This document shows positions 1 through 13,338 of a DNA stretch of 64,000 nt, piece by piece; within the stretch, counting starts at the first letter, position 1, and each line of letters opens with the position of its first letter. This DNA comes from Cinnamomum chago (taxonomy: Eukaryota > Streptophyta > Magnoliopsida > Laurales > Lauraceae): NCBI GenBank assembly GCA_038049695.1, contig CP142452.1, forward strand, positions 31,112,501-31,176,500, written 5' to 3'. The position numbers were made by a program, and so were the translations under genes. The notes beneath the pieces were generated by a model. The model saw only the letters and a list, made by a program, of their open reading frames with translations, had not been told where the DNA came from and did not search any database.

Positions 1-2666
1 GACCCGTCTGCTGATTTTGTTTGACCGTAGGCTCGTTTTCTAGGTTTTAGGCTAACGTTCTAACTTAAATCTACGTTCTAACTGTACGGGCAATCCGGGA
101 CTCGTAATCTCGTTCCGTCAGTTCCTGCAAGTCATGAATGACTAGAGGCCCGTCTCGTCAAGTTTCAGGGGCAACGGAGCCCGTTTGCTCATTTTGGGCA
201 CATAGAGGCTTGTTTTCTAGGTTTTAAGTTAAAGATCTAACTTAAACCTACGTTTCATATGTACGGAAAATCCGGGATTCGGAACCTCATTCCGTCAGTT
301 TTTGCATGTCATGAATGACTAGGTGTCCGTGCCCGTAAAGTTTCACGGGCAACGGAGCCAGTTAGCTCATTTTGGGCGCTTGTAGGCTTATTTTCTAGGT
401 TTAAGCTAACGTTCTAACTTTTAAACCTACGTTTCAATTGTACGGACCATCCGGAATTTACAATCTCGATCCGTCATTTCCTACAAGTCATGAATGACTA
501 CGGACCCGTGCCCGTCAAATTTCACAGGCAGCGGACCCCGTTTGCTCATTAAGGGGCCCCCGGAAGCTCGTTTTCTAGATTTAAAGCTTACGTTCTAACT
601 TAAACCTATGTTCCAACCGTACGGGCAATCCGGTAATCGAATTCTCGTTCTGTCAGTTCCTGCAAGTCGTGAATGACTAGGAGCCCGTGCCCGTCAAGTC
701 TCCTAAGAAACGGAGCCCGTTTGCTTATTTTGGGCGCCCGGACTTTCGTTTTCTATGTTTTAAGCTAACGTTCTAACTTAAACTTACGTTTCGACTGTAC
801 GTGCAATCCGGGATTCGAAATCTCGTTCCTTCAATTCCTGTAAGTCATGAATGACTAGGGGCCCGTGCCTGGCAAGTTTCTAGGGAAATGGAACCCGTTT
901 TCTCATTTTGGGCGCTCGGAGGCTCGTTTTCTAGGTTTTAAGCTAACGTTCTAACCTAAACATAGCTTCCAGCTGTGCGGGCAATCCGGGATTCGGAATC
1001 TCGTTCCGTCAGTTCCTGTGAGCCATGAAAGACTATGGTCCCATTCCCGTCAAGTTTCGAGGGCAACGGAGCCCGTTTTCTCATTTTGGGCGCTCGGAGA
1101 CTCATTTTTTAGGTTTTAAGATAATGTTCTAACCTAAAACTACGTTTCAACTGTACGGGCAATCCGGGATTTAGAATCTCGTTCTGTCAGTTCTTACAAG
1201 TCCTGAATGAGTAGGGGCCCGTGGCCGTCAAGTTTCACGGGCAACGGACCCTGTCTGCTGATTTTGTGCGCCCGGAGGCTCGTTTTCTAGGTTTTAAGCT
1301 AATGTTCTAACTTAAATCTACGTTCTAACTGTACGGCAATCCGGGACTCGTAATCTCGTTCCGTCAGTTCCTGCAAGTCATGAATGACTAGAGGCCCGTC
1401 TCGTCAAGTTTCAGGGGCAACGGAGCCCGTTTGCTCATTTTGGGCATATGGAGGCTTGTTTTCTAGGTTTTCAGTTACGATCTAACTTAAACCTACGTTT
1501 CACATGTACGGAAAATCCGGGATTCAGAACCTCATTCCGTCAGTTCTTGCAAGTCATGAATGACTAGGTGTCCGTGCCCGTAAAGTTTCACGGGCAACGG
1601 AGCCAGTTAGCTCATTTTGGGCGCTTGGGGGCTTATTTTCTAGATTTAAGCTAGCGTTCTAACTTAGACCTACGTTTCAACTGTACGGACCATCCGGAAT
1701 TCAGAATCTCGATCCGTCAGTTCCAACAAGTCATGAATGACTACGGACCCGTGCCCGTCAAGTTTCACGGGCAACGGAACCCGTTTGCTCATTAAGGGGT
1801 CTCGGAGGCTCGTTTTCTAGATTTAAAGCAAACGTTCTAACTTAAACCTACGTTTCAACCGTACGGGCAATCCGGTAATCGAATTCTCGTTCTGTCAGTT
1901 CCTACAAGTCGTGAATGACTAGGAGCCCGTGCCCGTCAAGTCTCCCAGGCAACGGATCCCGTTTGCTTATTTTGGGCGCCCGGACTTTCGTTTTCTATGT
2001 TTTAAGCTAACATTCTAACTTAAACTTACGTTTCGACTGTACGTGCAATCCGGGATTCGGAATCTCGTTCCGTCAATTCCTGTAAGTCATGAATGACTAG
2101 GGGCCCGTGCCCGGCACGTTTCTAGGGCAATGAAGCCCGGTTTCTCATTTTGGGCGCTCGGAGGCTCGTTTTCTAGGTTTTAAGCTAACGTTCTAACCTA
2201 AACCTAGCTTCCAACTGTGCGGGCAATCCGGGATTCGGAATCCCGTTCCGTCAGTTCCAGTAAGCCATGAATGACAAGGGTCCTGTGCCCGTCAGGTTTC
2301 ACGGTCAACAGATCCCGTTAGGTCATTTTGTGCCCCCGGAGGATCGTTTTCTAGGTTTTAAGCTAACGTTTTAACTTCAACCAACGAGTCAACTGTACGG
2401 GCAATCCGGGATTCGGAATCTCGTTCCGTCAATTCTTGTAAGTCATGAATGACTAGGGGCCCGTGCCCGGCAAGTTTCTAGGGCAAAGAAGCCCGTTTTC
2501 TCATTTTGGGCGCTCGGAGGCTCGTTTTCTAGGTTTTAAAGCTAATGTTCTTACCTAAACCTACGTTTCAACTGTACGGCAATCCGGGATTTAGAATCTC
2601 CTTCTGTCAGTTCTTACTAGTCCTGAATGAGTAGGGGCCCGTGGCCGTCAAGTTTCACGGGCAACG
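1..2666. repeat. 15-mer HOR copy 1
   Basis: This unit runs from one GACCCGTCTGCTG anchor to the next, 2,666 bp, or 15 monomers. The A half (1-1246) has seven monomers and the B half (from the GACCCTGTCTG anchor at 1247) has eight. A private TTTTAGGCTAACG variant in the first monomer is shared only with the next copy. Confidence 0.93.
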
Positions 2667-5334
2667 GACCCGTCTGCTGATTTTGTTTGACCGTAGGCTC
2701 GTTTTCTAGGTTTTAGGCTAACGTTCTAACTTAAATCTACGTTCTAACTGTACGGGCAATCCGGGACTCGTAATCTCGTTCCGTCAGTTCCTGCAAGTCA
2801 TGAATGACTAGAGGCCCGTCTCGTCAAGTTTCAGGGGCAACGGAGCCCGTTTGCTCATTTTGGGCACATAGAGGCTTGTTTTCTAGGTTTTAAGTTAAAG
2901 ATCTAACTTAAACCTACGTTTCATATGTACGGAAAATCCGGGATTCGGAACCTCATTCCGTCAGTTTTTGCATGTCATGAATGACTAGGTGTCCGTGCCC
3001 GTAAAGTTTCACGGGCAACGGAGCCAGTTAGCTCATTTTGGGCGCTTGTAGGCTTATTTTCTAGGTTTAAGCTAACGTTCTAACTTTTAAACCTACGTTT
3101 CAATTGTACGGACCATCCGGAATTTACAATCTCGATCCGTCATTTCCTACAAGTCATGAATGACTACGGACCCGTGCCCGTCAAATTTCACAGGCAGCGG
3201 ACCCCGTTTGCTCATTAAGGGGCCCCCGGAAGCTCGTTTTCTAGATTTAAAGCTTACGTTCTAACTTAAACCTATGTTCCAACCGTACGGGCAATCCGGT
3301 AATCGAATTCTCGTTCTGTCAGTTCCTCCAAGTCGTGAATGACTAGGAGCCCGTGCCCGTCAAGTCTCCTAAGAAACGGAGCCCGTTTGCTTATTTTGGG
3401 CGCCCGGACTTTCGTTTTCTATGTTTTAAGCTAACGTTCTAACTTAAACTTACGTTTCGACTGTACGTGCAATCCGGGATTCGAAATCTCGTTCCTTCAA
3501 TTCCTGTAAGTCATGAATGACTAGGGGCCCGTGCCTGGCAAGTTTCTAGGGAAATGGAACCCGTTTTCTCATTTTGGGCGCTCGGAGGCTCGTTTTCTAG
3601 GTTTTAAGCTAACGTTCTAACCTAAACATAGCTTCCAGCTGTGCGGGCAATCCGGGATTCGGAATCTCGTTCCGTCAGTTCCTGTGAGCCATGAAAGACT
3701 ATGGTCCCATTCCCGTCAAGTTTCGAGGGCAACGGAGCCCGTTTTCTCATTTTGGGCGCTCGGAGACTCATTTTTTAGGTTTTAAGATAATGTTCTAACC
3801 TAAAACTACGTTTCAACTGTACGGGCAATCCGGGATTTAGAATCTCGTTCTGTCAGTTCTTACAAGTCCTGAATGAGTAGGGGCCCGTGGCCGTCAAGTT
3901 TCACGGGCAACGGACCCTGTCTGCTGATTTTGTGCGCCCGGAGGCTCGTTTTCTAGGTTTTAAGCTAATGTTCTAACTTAAATCTACGTTCTAACTGTAC
4001 GGCAATCCGGGACTCGTAATCTCGTTCCGTCAGTTCCTGCAAGTCATGAATGACTAGAGGCCCGTCTCGTCAAGTTTCAGGGGCAACGGAGCCCGTTTGC
4101 TCATTTTGGGCATATGGAGGCTTGTTTTCTAGGTTTTCAGTTAACGATCTAACTTAAACCTACGTTTCACATGTACGGAAAATCCGGGATTCAGAACCTC
4201 ATTCCGTCAGTTCTTGCAAGTCATGAATGACTAGGTGTCCGTGCCCGTAAAGTTTCACGGGCAACGGAGCCAGTTAGCTCATTTTGGGCGCTTGGGGGCT
4301 TATTTTCTAGATTTAAGCTAGCGTTCTAACTTAGACCTACGTTTCAACTGTACGGACCATCCGGAATTCAGAATCTCGATCCGTCAGTTCCAACAAGTCA
4401 TGAATGACTACGGACCCGTGCCCGTCAAGTTTCACGGGCAACGGAACCCGTTTGCTCATTAAGGGGTCTCGGAGGCTCGTTTTCTAGATTTAAAGCAAAC
4501 GTTCTAACTTAAACCTACGTTTCAACCGTACGGGCAATCCGGTAATCGAATTCTCGTTCTGTCAGTTCCTACAAGTCGTGAATGACTAGGAGCCCGTGCC
4601 CGTCAAGTCTCCCAGGCAACGGATCCCGTTTGCTTATTTTGGGCGCCCGGACTTTCGTTTTCTATGTTTTAAGCTAACATTCTAACTTAAACTTACGTTT
4701 CGACTGTACGTGCAATCCGGGATTCGGAATCTCGTTCCGTCAATTCCTGTAAGTCATGAATGACTAGGGGCCCGTGCCCGGCACGTTTCTAGGGCAATGA
4801 AGCCCGGTTTCTCATTTTGGGCGCTCGGAGGCTCGTTTTCTAGGTTTTAAGCTAACGTTCTAACCTAAACCTAGCTTCCAACTGTGCGGGCAATCCGGGA
4901 TTCGGAATCCCGTTCCGTCAGTTCCAGTAAGCCATGAATGACAAGGGTCCTGTGCCCGTCAGGTTTCACGGTCAACAGATCCCGTTAGGTCATTTTGTGC
5001 CCCCGGAGGATCGTTTTCTAGGTTTTAAGCTAACGTTTTAACTTCAACCAACGAGTCAACTGTACGGGCAATCCGGGATTCGGAATCTCGTTCCGTCAAT
5101 TCTTGTAAGTCATGAATGACTAGGGGCCCGTGCCCGGCAAGTTTCTAGGGCAAAGAAGCCCGTTTTCTCATTTTGGGCGCTCGGAGGCTCGTTTTCTAGG
5201 TTTTAAAGCTAATGTTCTTACCTAAACCTACGTTTCAACTGTACGGGCAATCCGGGATTTAGAATCTCCTTCTGTCAGTTCTTACAAGTCCTGAATGAGT
5301 AGGGGCCCGTGGCCGTCAAGTTTCACGGGCAACG
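2667..5334. repeat. 15-mer HOR copy 2
   Basis: Near-perfect tandem copy of the preceding unit, 2,668 bp. I saw only a handful of differences by eye, for example CTCCAAG for CTGCAAG near 3326, AGTTAACG for AGTTACG in the second B monomer, and ACGGG for ACGG near 5244. The B half starts at 3913. Confidence 0.93.
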
Positions 5335-8002
5335 GACCCCGTATGCTGATTTTGTGCGCCCGCAGACTCGTTTTCTAGGTTTTAAGCTAACGTTCTAACT
5401 TAAATCTACGTTCTAACTGTACGGCAATCCGGGACTCGTAATCTAGTTCCGTCAGTTCCTGCAAGTCATGAATGACTAGAGGCCCGTCTCGTCAAGTTTC
5501 AGGGGCAACGGAGCCCGTTTGCTCATTTTGGGCACATAGAGGCTTGTTTTCTAGGTTTTAAGTTAAAGATCTAACTTAAACCTACGTTTCATATGTACGG
5601 AAAATCCGGGATTCGGAACCTCATTCCGTCAGTTTTTGCATGTCATGAATGACTAGGTGTCCGTGCCCGTAAAGTTTCACGGGCAACGGAGCCAGTTAGC
5701 TCATTTTGGGCGCTTGTAGGCTTATTTTCTAGGTTTAAGCTAACGTTCTAACTTTTAAACCTACGTTTCAATTGTACGGACCATCCGGAATTTACAATCT
5801 CGATCCGTCATTTCCTACAAGTCATGAATGACTACGGACCCGTGCCCGTCAAATTTCACAGGCAGCGGACCCCGTTTGCTCATTAAGGGGCCCCCGGAAG
5901 CTCGTTTTCTAGATTTAAAGCTTACGTTCTAACTTAAACCTATGTTCCAACCGTACGGGCAATCCGGTAATCGAATTCTCGTTCTGTCAGTTCCTGCAAG
6001 TCGTGAATGACTAGGAGCCCGTGCCCGTCAAGTCTCCTAAGAAACGGAGCCCGTTTGCTTATTTTGGGCGCCCGGACTTTCGTTTTCTATGTTTTAAGCT
6101 AACGTTCTAACTTAAACTTACGTTTCGACTGTACGTGCAATCCGGGATTCGAAATCTCGTTCCTTCAATTCCTGTAAGTCATGAATGACTAGGGGCCCGT
6201 GCCTGGCAAGTTTCTAGGGAAATGGAACCCGTTTTCTCATTTTGGGCGCTCGGAGGCTCGTTTTCTAGGTTTTAAGCTAACGTTCTTACCTAAACATAGC
6301 TTCCAGCTGTGCGGGCAATCCGGGATTCGGAATCTCGTTCCGTCAGTTCCTGTGAGCCATGAAAGACTATGGTCCCATTCCCGTCAAGTTTCGAGGGCAA
6401 CGGAGCCCGTTTTCTCATTTTGGGCGCTCGGAGACTCATTTTTTAGGTTTTAAGATAATGTTCTAACCTAAAACTACGTTTCAACTGTACGGGCAATCCG
6501 GGATTTAGAATCTCGTTCTGTCAGTTCTTACAAGTCCTGAATGAGTAGGGGCCCGTGGCCGTCAAGTTTCACGGGCAACGGACCCTGTCTGCTGATTTTG
6601 TGCGCCCGGAGGCTCGTTTTCTAGGTTTTAAGCTAATGTTCTAACTTAAATCTACGTTCTAACTGTACGGCAATCCGGGACTCGTAATCTCGTTCCGTCA
6701 GTTCCTGCAAGTCATGAATGACTAGAGGCCCGTCTCGTCAAGTTTCAGGGGCAACGGAGCCCGTTTGCTCATTTTGGGCATATGGAGGCTTGTTTTCTAG
6801 GTTTTCAGTTAACGATCTAACTTAAACCTACGTTTCACATGTACGGAAAATCCGGGATTCAGAACCTCATTCCGTCAGTTCTTGCAAGTCATGAATGACT
6901 AGGTGTCCGTGCCCGTAAAGTTTCACGGGCAACGGAGCCAGTTAGCTCATTTTGGGCGCTTGGGGGCTTATTTTCTAGATTTAAGCTAGCGTTCTAACTT
7001 AGACCTACGTTTCAACTGTACGGACCATCCGGAATTCAGAATCTCGATCCGTCAGTTCCAACAAGTCATGAATGACTACGGACCCGTGCCCGTCAAGTTT
7101 CACGGGCAACGGAACCCGTTTGCTCATTAAGGGGTCTCGGAGGCTCGTTTTCTAGATTTAAAGCAAACGTTCTAACTTAAACCTACGTTTCAACCGTACG
7201 GGCAATCCGGTAATCGAATTCTCGTTCTGTCAGTTCCTACAAGTCGTGAATGACTAGGAGCCCGTGCCCGTCAAGTTTCCCAGGCAACGGATCCCGTTTG
7301 CTTATTTTGGGCGCCCGGACTTTCGTTTTCTATGTTTTAAGCTAACATTCTAACTTAAACTTACGTTTCGACTGTACGTGCAATCCGGGATTCGGAATCT
7401 CGTTCCGTCAATTCCTGTAAGTCATGAATGACTAGGGGCCCGTGCCCGGCACGTTTCTAGGGCAATGAAGCCCGGTTTCTCATTTTGGGCGCTCGGAGGC
7501 TCGTTTTCTAGGTTTTAAGCTAACGTTCTAACCTAAACCCAGCTTCCAACTGTGCGGGCAATCCGGGATTCGGAATCCCGTTCCATCAGTTCCAGTAAGC
7601 CATGAATGACAAGGGTCCTGTGCCCGTCAGGTTTCACGGTCAACAGATCCCGTTAGGTCATTTTGTGCCCCCGGAGGATCGTTTTCTAGGTTTTAAGCTA
7701 ACGTTTTAACTTCAACCAACGAGTCAACTGTACGGGCAATCCGGGATTCGGAATCTCGTTCCGTCAATTCTTGTAAGTCATGAATGACTAGGGGCCCGTG
7801 CCCGGCAAGTTTCTAGGGCAAAGAAGCCCGTTTTCTCATTTTGGGCGCTCGGAGGCTCGTTTTCTAGGTTTTAAAGCTAATGTTCTTACCTAAACCTACG
7901 TTTCAACTGTACGGGCAATCCGGGATTTAGAATCTCCTTCTGTCAGTTCTTACAAGTCCTGAATGAGTAGGGGCCCGTGGCCGTCAAGTTTCACGGGCAA
8001 CG
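5335..8002. repeat. 15-mer HOR copy 3
   Basis: 2,668-bp unit starting with the alternative anchor GACCCCGTATGCTG. The B half starts at 6581. It carries TAATCTAG in the first monomer and a CGTTCTTACC variant in monomer 6 that removes an in-frame stop and opens a meaningless 84-codon frame at 6199. Both variants are shared with the next unit. Confidence 0.93.
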
Positions 8003-10670
8003 GACCCCGTATGCTGATTTTGTGCGCCCGCAGACTCGTTTTCTAGGTTTTAAGCTAACGTTCTAACTTAAATCTACGTTCTAACTGTACGGCAATCCGG
8101 GACTCGTAATCTAGTTCCGTCAGTTCCTGCAAGTCATGAATGACTAGAGGCCCGTCTCGTCAAGTTTCAGGGGCAACGGAGCCCGTTTGCTCATTTTGGG
8201 CACATAGAGGCTTGTTTTCTAGGTTTTAAGTTAAAGATCTAACTTAAACCTACGTTTCATATGTACGGAAAATCCGGGATTCGGAACCTCATTCCGTCAG
8301 TTTTTGCATGTCATGAATGACTAGGTGTCCGTGCCCGTAAAGTTTCACGGGCAACGGAGCCAGTTAGCTCATTTTGGGCGCTTGTAGGCTTATTTTCTAG
8401 GTTTAAGCTAACGTTCTAACTTTTAAACCTACGTTTCAATTGTACGGACCATCCGGAATTTACAATCTCGATCCGTCATTTCCTACAAGTCATGAATGAC
8501 TACGGACCCGTGCCCGTCAAATTTCACAGGCAGCGGACCCCGTTTGCTCATTAAGGGGCCCCCGGAAGCTCGTTTTCTAGATTTAAAGCTTACGTTCTAA
8601 CTTAAACCTATGTTCCAACCGTACGGGCAATCCGGTAATCGAATTCTCGTTCTGTCAGTTCCTGCAAGTCGTGAATGACTAGGAGCCCGTGCCCGTCAAG
8701 TCTCCTAAGAAACGGAGCCCGTTTGCTTATTTTGGGCGCCCGGACTTTCGTTTTCTATGTTTTAAGCTAACGTTCTAACTTAAACTTACGTTTCGACTGT
8801 ACGTGCAATCCGGGATTCGAAATCTCGTTCCTTCAATTCCTGTAAGTCATGAATGACTAGGGGCCCGTGCCTGGCAAGTTTCTAGGGAAATGGAACCCGT
8901 TTTCTCATTTTGGGCGCTCGGAGGCTCGTTTTCTAGGTTTTAAGCTAACGTTCTTACCTAAACATAGCTTCCAGCTGTGCGGGCAATCCGGGATTCGGAA
9001 TCTCGTTCCGTCAGTTCCTGTGAGCCATGAAAGACTATGGTCCCATTCCCGTCAAGTTTCGAGGGCAACGGAGCCCGTTTTCTCATTTTGGGCGCTCGGA
9101 GACTCATTTTTTAGGTTTTAAGATAATGTTCTAACCTAAAACTACGTTTCAACTGTACGGGCAATCCGGGATTTAGAATCTCGTTCTGTCAGTTCTTACA
9201 AGTCCTGAATGAGTAGGGGCCCGTGGCCGTCAAGTTTCACGGGCAACGGACCCTGTCTGCTGATTTTGTGCGCCCGGAGGCTCGTTTTCTAGGTTTTAAG
9301 CTAATGTTCTAACTTAAATCTACGTTCTAACTGTACGGCAATCCGGGACTCGTAATCTCGTTCCGTCAGTTCCTGCAAGTCATGAATGACTAGAGGCCCG
9401 TCTCGTCAAGTTTCAGGGGCAACGGAGCCCGTTTGCTCATTTTGGGCATATGGAGGCTTGTTTTCTAGGTTTTCAGTTAACGATCTAACTTAAACCTACG
9501 TTTCACATGTACGGAAAATCCGGGATTCAGAACCTCATTCCGTCAGTTCTTGCAAGTCATGAATGACTAGGTGTCCGTGCCCGTAAAGTTTCACGGGCAA
9601 CGGAGCCAGTTAGCTCATTTTGGGCGCTTGGGGGCTTATTTTCTAGATTTAAGCTAGCGTTCTAACTTAGACCTACGTTTCAACTGTACGGACCATCCGG
9701 AATTCAGAATCTCGATCCGTCAGTTCCAACAAGTCATGAATGACTACGGACCCGTGCCCGTCAAGTTTCACGGGCAACGGAACCCGTTTGCTCATTAAGG
9801 GGTCTCGGAGGCTCGTTTTCTAGATTTAAAGCAAACGTTCTAACTTAAACCTACGTTTCAACCGTACGGGCAATCCGGTAATCGAATTCTCGTTCTGTCA
9901 GTTCCTACAAGTCGTGAATGACTAGGAGCCCGTGCCCGTCAAGTTTCCCAGGCAACGGATCCCGTTTGCTTATTTTGGGCGCCCGGACTTTCGTTTTCTA
10001 TGTTTTAAGCTAACATTCTAACTTAAACTTACGTTTCGACTGTACGTGCAATCCGGGATTCGGAATCTCGTTCCGTCAATTCCTGTAAGTCATGAATGAC
10101 TAGGGGCCCGTGCCCGGCACGTTTCTAGGGCAATGAAGCCCGGTTTCTCATTTTGGGCGCTCGGAGGCTCGTTTTCTAGGTTTTAAGCTAACGTTCTAAC
10201 CTAAACCCAGCTTCCAACTGTGCGGGCAATCCGGGATTCGGAATCCCGTTCCATCAGTTCCAGTAAGCCATGAATGACAAGGGTCCTGTGCCCGTCAGGT
10301 TTCACGGTCAACAGATCCCGTTAGGTCATTTTGTGCCCCCGGAGGATCGTTTTCTAGGTTTTAAGCTAACGTTTTAACTTCAACCAACGAGTCAACTGTA
10401 CGGGCAATCCGGGATTCGGAATCTCGTTCCGTCAATTCTTGTAAGTCATGAATGACTAGGGGCCCGTGCCCGGCAAGTTTCTAGGGCAAAGAAGCCCGTT
10501 TTCTCATTTTGGGCGCTCGGAGGCTCGTTTTCTAGGTTTTAAAGCTAATGTTCTTACCTAAACCTACGTTTCAACTGTACGGGCAATCCGGGATTTAGAA
10601 TCTCCTTCTGTCAGTTCTTACAAGTCCTGAATGAGTAGGGGCCCGTGGCCGTCAAGTTTCACGGGCAACG
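8003..10670. repeat. 15-mer HOR copy 4
   Basis: Tandem copy of the previous unit, 2,668 bp, with the B half at 9249. It appears essentially identical to copy 3, including the same spurious 84-codon frame (8867-9121). This indicates very recent duplication or conversion. Confidence 0.93.
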
Positions 10671-13338
10671 GACCCCGTATGCTGATTTTGTGCGCCCGCA
10701 GACTCGTTTTCTAGGTTTTAAGCTAACGTTCTAACTTAAATCTACGTTCTAACTGTACGGCAATCCGGGACTCGTAATCTAGTTCCGTCAGTTCCTGCAA
10801 GTCATTAATGACTAGAGGCCCGTCTCGTCAAGTTTCAGGGGCAACGGAGCCCGTTTGCTCATTTTGGGCACATAGAGGCTTGTTTTCTAGGTTTTAAGTT
10901 AAAGATCTAACTTAAACCTACGTTTCATATGTACGGAAAATCCGGGATTCGGAACCTCATTCCGTCAGTTTTTGCATGTCATGAATGACTAGGTGTCCGT
11001 GCCCGTAAAGTTTCACGGGCAACGGAGCCAGTTAGCTCATTTTGGGCGCTTGTAGGCTTATTTTCTAGGTTTAAGCTAACGTTCTAACTTTTAAACCTAC
11101 GTTTCAATTGTACGGACCATCCGGAATTTACAATCTCGATCCGTCATTTCCTACAAGTCATGAATGACTACGGACCCGTGCCCGTCAAATTTCACAGGCA
11201 GCGGACCCCGTTTGCTCATTAAGGGGCCCCCGGAAGCTCGTTTTCTAGATTTAAAGCTTACGTTCTAACTTAAACCTATGTTCCAACCGTACGGGCAATC
11301 CGGTAATCGAATTCTCGTTCTGTCAGTTCCTGCAAGTCGTGAATGACTAGGAGCCCGTGCCCGTCAAGTCTCCTAAGAAACGGAGCCCGTTTGCTTATTT
11401 TGGGCGCCCGGACTTTCGTTTTCTATGTTTTAAGCTAACGTTCTAACTTAAACTTACGTTTCGACTGTACGTGCAATCCGGGATTCGAAATCTCGTTCCT
11501 TCAATTCCTGTAAGTCATGAATGACTAGGGGCCCGTGCCTGGCAAGTTTCTAGGGAAATGGAACCCGTTTTCTCATTTTGGGCGCTCGGAGGCTCGTTTT
11601 CTAGGTTTTAAGCTAACGTTCTAACCTAAACATAGCTTCCAGCTGTGCGGGCAATCCGGGATTCGGAATCTCGTTCCGTCAGTTCCTGTGAGCCATGAAA
11701 GACTATGGTCCCATTCCCGTCAAGTTTCGAGGGCAACGGAGCCCGTTTTCTCATTTTGGGCGCTCGGAGACTCATTTTTTAGGTTTTAAGATAATGTTCT
11801 AACCTAAAACTACGTTTCAACTGTACGGGCAATCCGGGATTTAGAATCTCGTTCTGTCAGTTCTTACAAGTCCTGAATGAGTAGGGGCCCGTGGCCGTCA
11901 AGTTTCACGGGCAACGGACCCTGTCTGCTGATTTTGTGCGCCCGGAGGCTCGTTTTCTAGGTTTTAAGCTAATGTTCTAACTTAAATCTACGTTCTAACT
12001 GTACGGCAATCCGGGACTCGTAATCTCGTTCCGTCAGTTCCTACAAGTCATGAATGACTAGAGGCCCGTCTCGTCAAGTTTCAGGGGCAACGGAGCCCGT
12101 TTGCTCATTTTGGGCATATGGAGGCTTGTTTTCTAGGTTTTCAGTTAACGATCTAACTTAAACCTACGTTTCACATGTACGGAAAATCCGGGATTCAGAA
12201 CCTCATTCCGTCAGTTCTTGCAAGTCATGAATGACTAGGTGTCCGTGCCCGTAAAGTTTCACGGGCAACGGAGCCAGTTAGCTCATTTTGGGCGCTTGGG
12301 GGCTTAGTTTCTAGATTTAAGCTAGCGTTCTAACTTAGACCTACGTTTCAACTGTACGGACCATCCGGAATTCAGAATCTCGATCCGTCAGTTCCAACAA
12401 GTCATGAATGACTACGGACCCGTGCCCGTCAAGTTTCACGGGCAACGGAACCCGTTTGCTCATTAAGGGGTCTCGGAGGCTCGTTTTCTAGATTTAAAGC
12501 AAACGTTCTAACTTAAACCTACGTTTCAACCGTACGGGCAATCCGGTAATCGAATTCTCGTTCTGTCAGTTTCTACAAGTCGTGAATGACTAGGAGCCCG
12601 TGCCCGTCAAGTTTCCCAGGCAACGGATCCCGTTTGCTAATTTTGGGCGCCCGGACTTTCGTTTTCTATGTTTTAAGCTAACATTCTAACTTAAACTTAC
12701 GTTTCGACTGTACGTGCAATCCGGGATTCGGAATCTCGTTCCGTCAATTCCTGTAAGTCATGAATGACTAGGGGCCCGTGCCCGGCACGTTTCTAGGGCA
12801 ATGAAGCCCGGTTTCTCATTTTGGGCGCTCGGAGGCTCGTTTTCTAGGTTTTAAGCTAACGTTCTAACCTAAACCTAGCTTCCAACTGTGCGGGCAATCC
12901 GGGATTCGGAATCCCGTTCCGTCAGTTCCAGTAAGCCATGAATGACAAGGGTCCTGTGCCCGTCAGGTTTCACGGTCAACAGATCCCGTTAGGTCATTTT
13001 GTGCCCCCGGAGGATCGTTTTCTAGGTTTTAAGCTAACGTTTTAACTTCAACCAACGAGTCAACTGTACGGGCAATCCGGGATTCGGAATCTCGTTCCGT
13101 CAATTCTTGTAAGTCATGAATGACTAGGGGCCCGTGCCCGGCAAGTTTCTAGGGCAAAGAAGCCCGTTTTCTCATTTTGGGCGCTCGGAGGCTCGTTTTC
13201 TAGGTTTTAAAGCTAATGTTCTTACCTAAACCTACGTTTCAACTGTACGGGCAATCCGGGATTTAGAATCTCCTTCTGTCAGTTCTTACAAGTCCTGAAT
13301 GAGTAGGGGCCCGTGGCCGTCAAGTTTCACGGGCAACG
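10671..13338. repeat. 15-mer HOR copy 5
   Basis: 2,668-bp unit, B half at 11917. It carries GGCTTAGTTTC and TTTGCTAATTTTGG variants in the B half. These recur in the copies near 18.7, 27.2, 35.4 and 59.2 kb, so this B-half subtype is spread through the array. Confidence 0.92.

Noticed and set aside
2161..2220. Telomere-like CTAACCTAAACCTAG stretches
   Set aside because: They are isolated, imperfect units at a fixed place in each monomer, with no run of tandem TTTAGGG.
6199..6453. 84-codon open frame, repeated identically at 8867-9121
   Set aside because: It is pure satellite sequence. It is open only because one base change removes a stop in two recent HOR copies, and it is absent from the other copies. 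It is not a gene.
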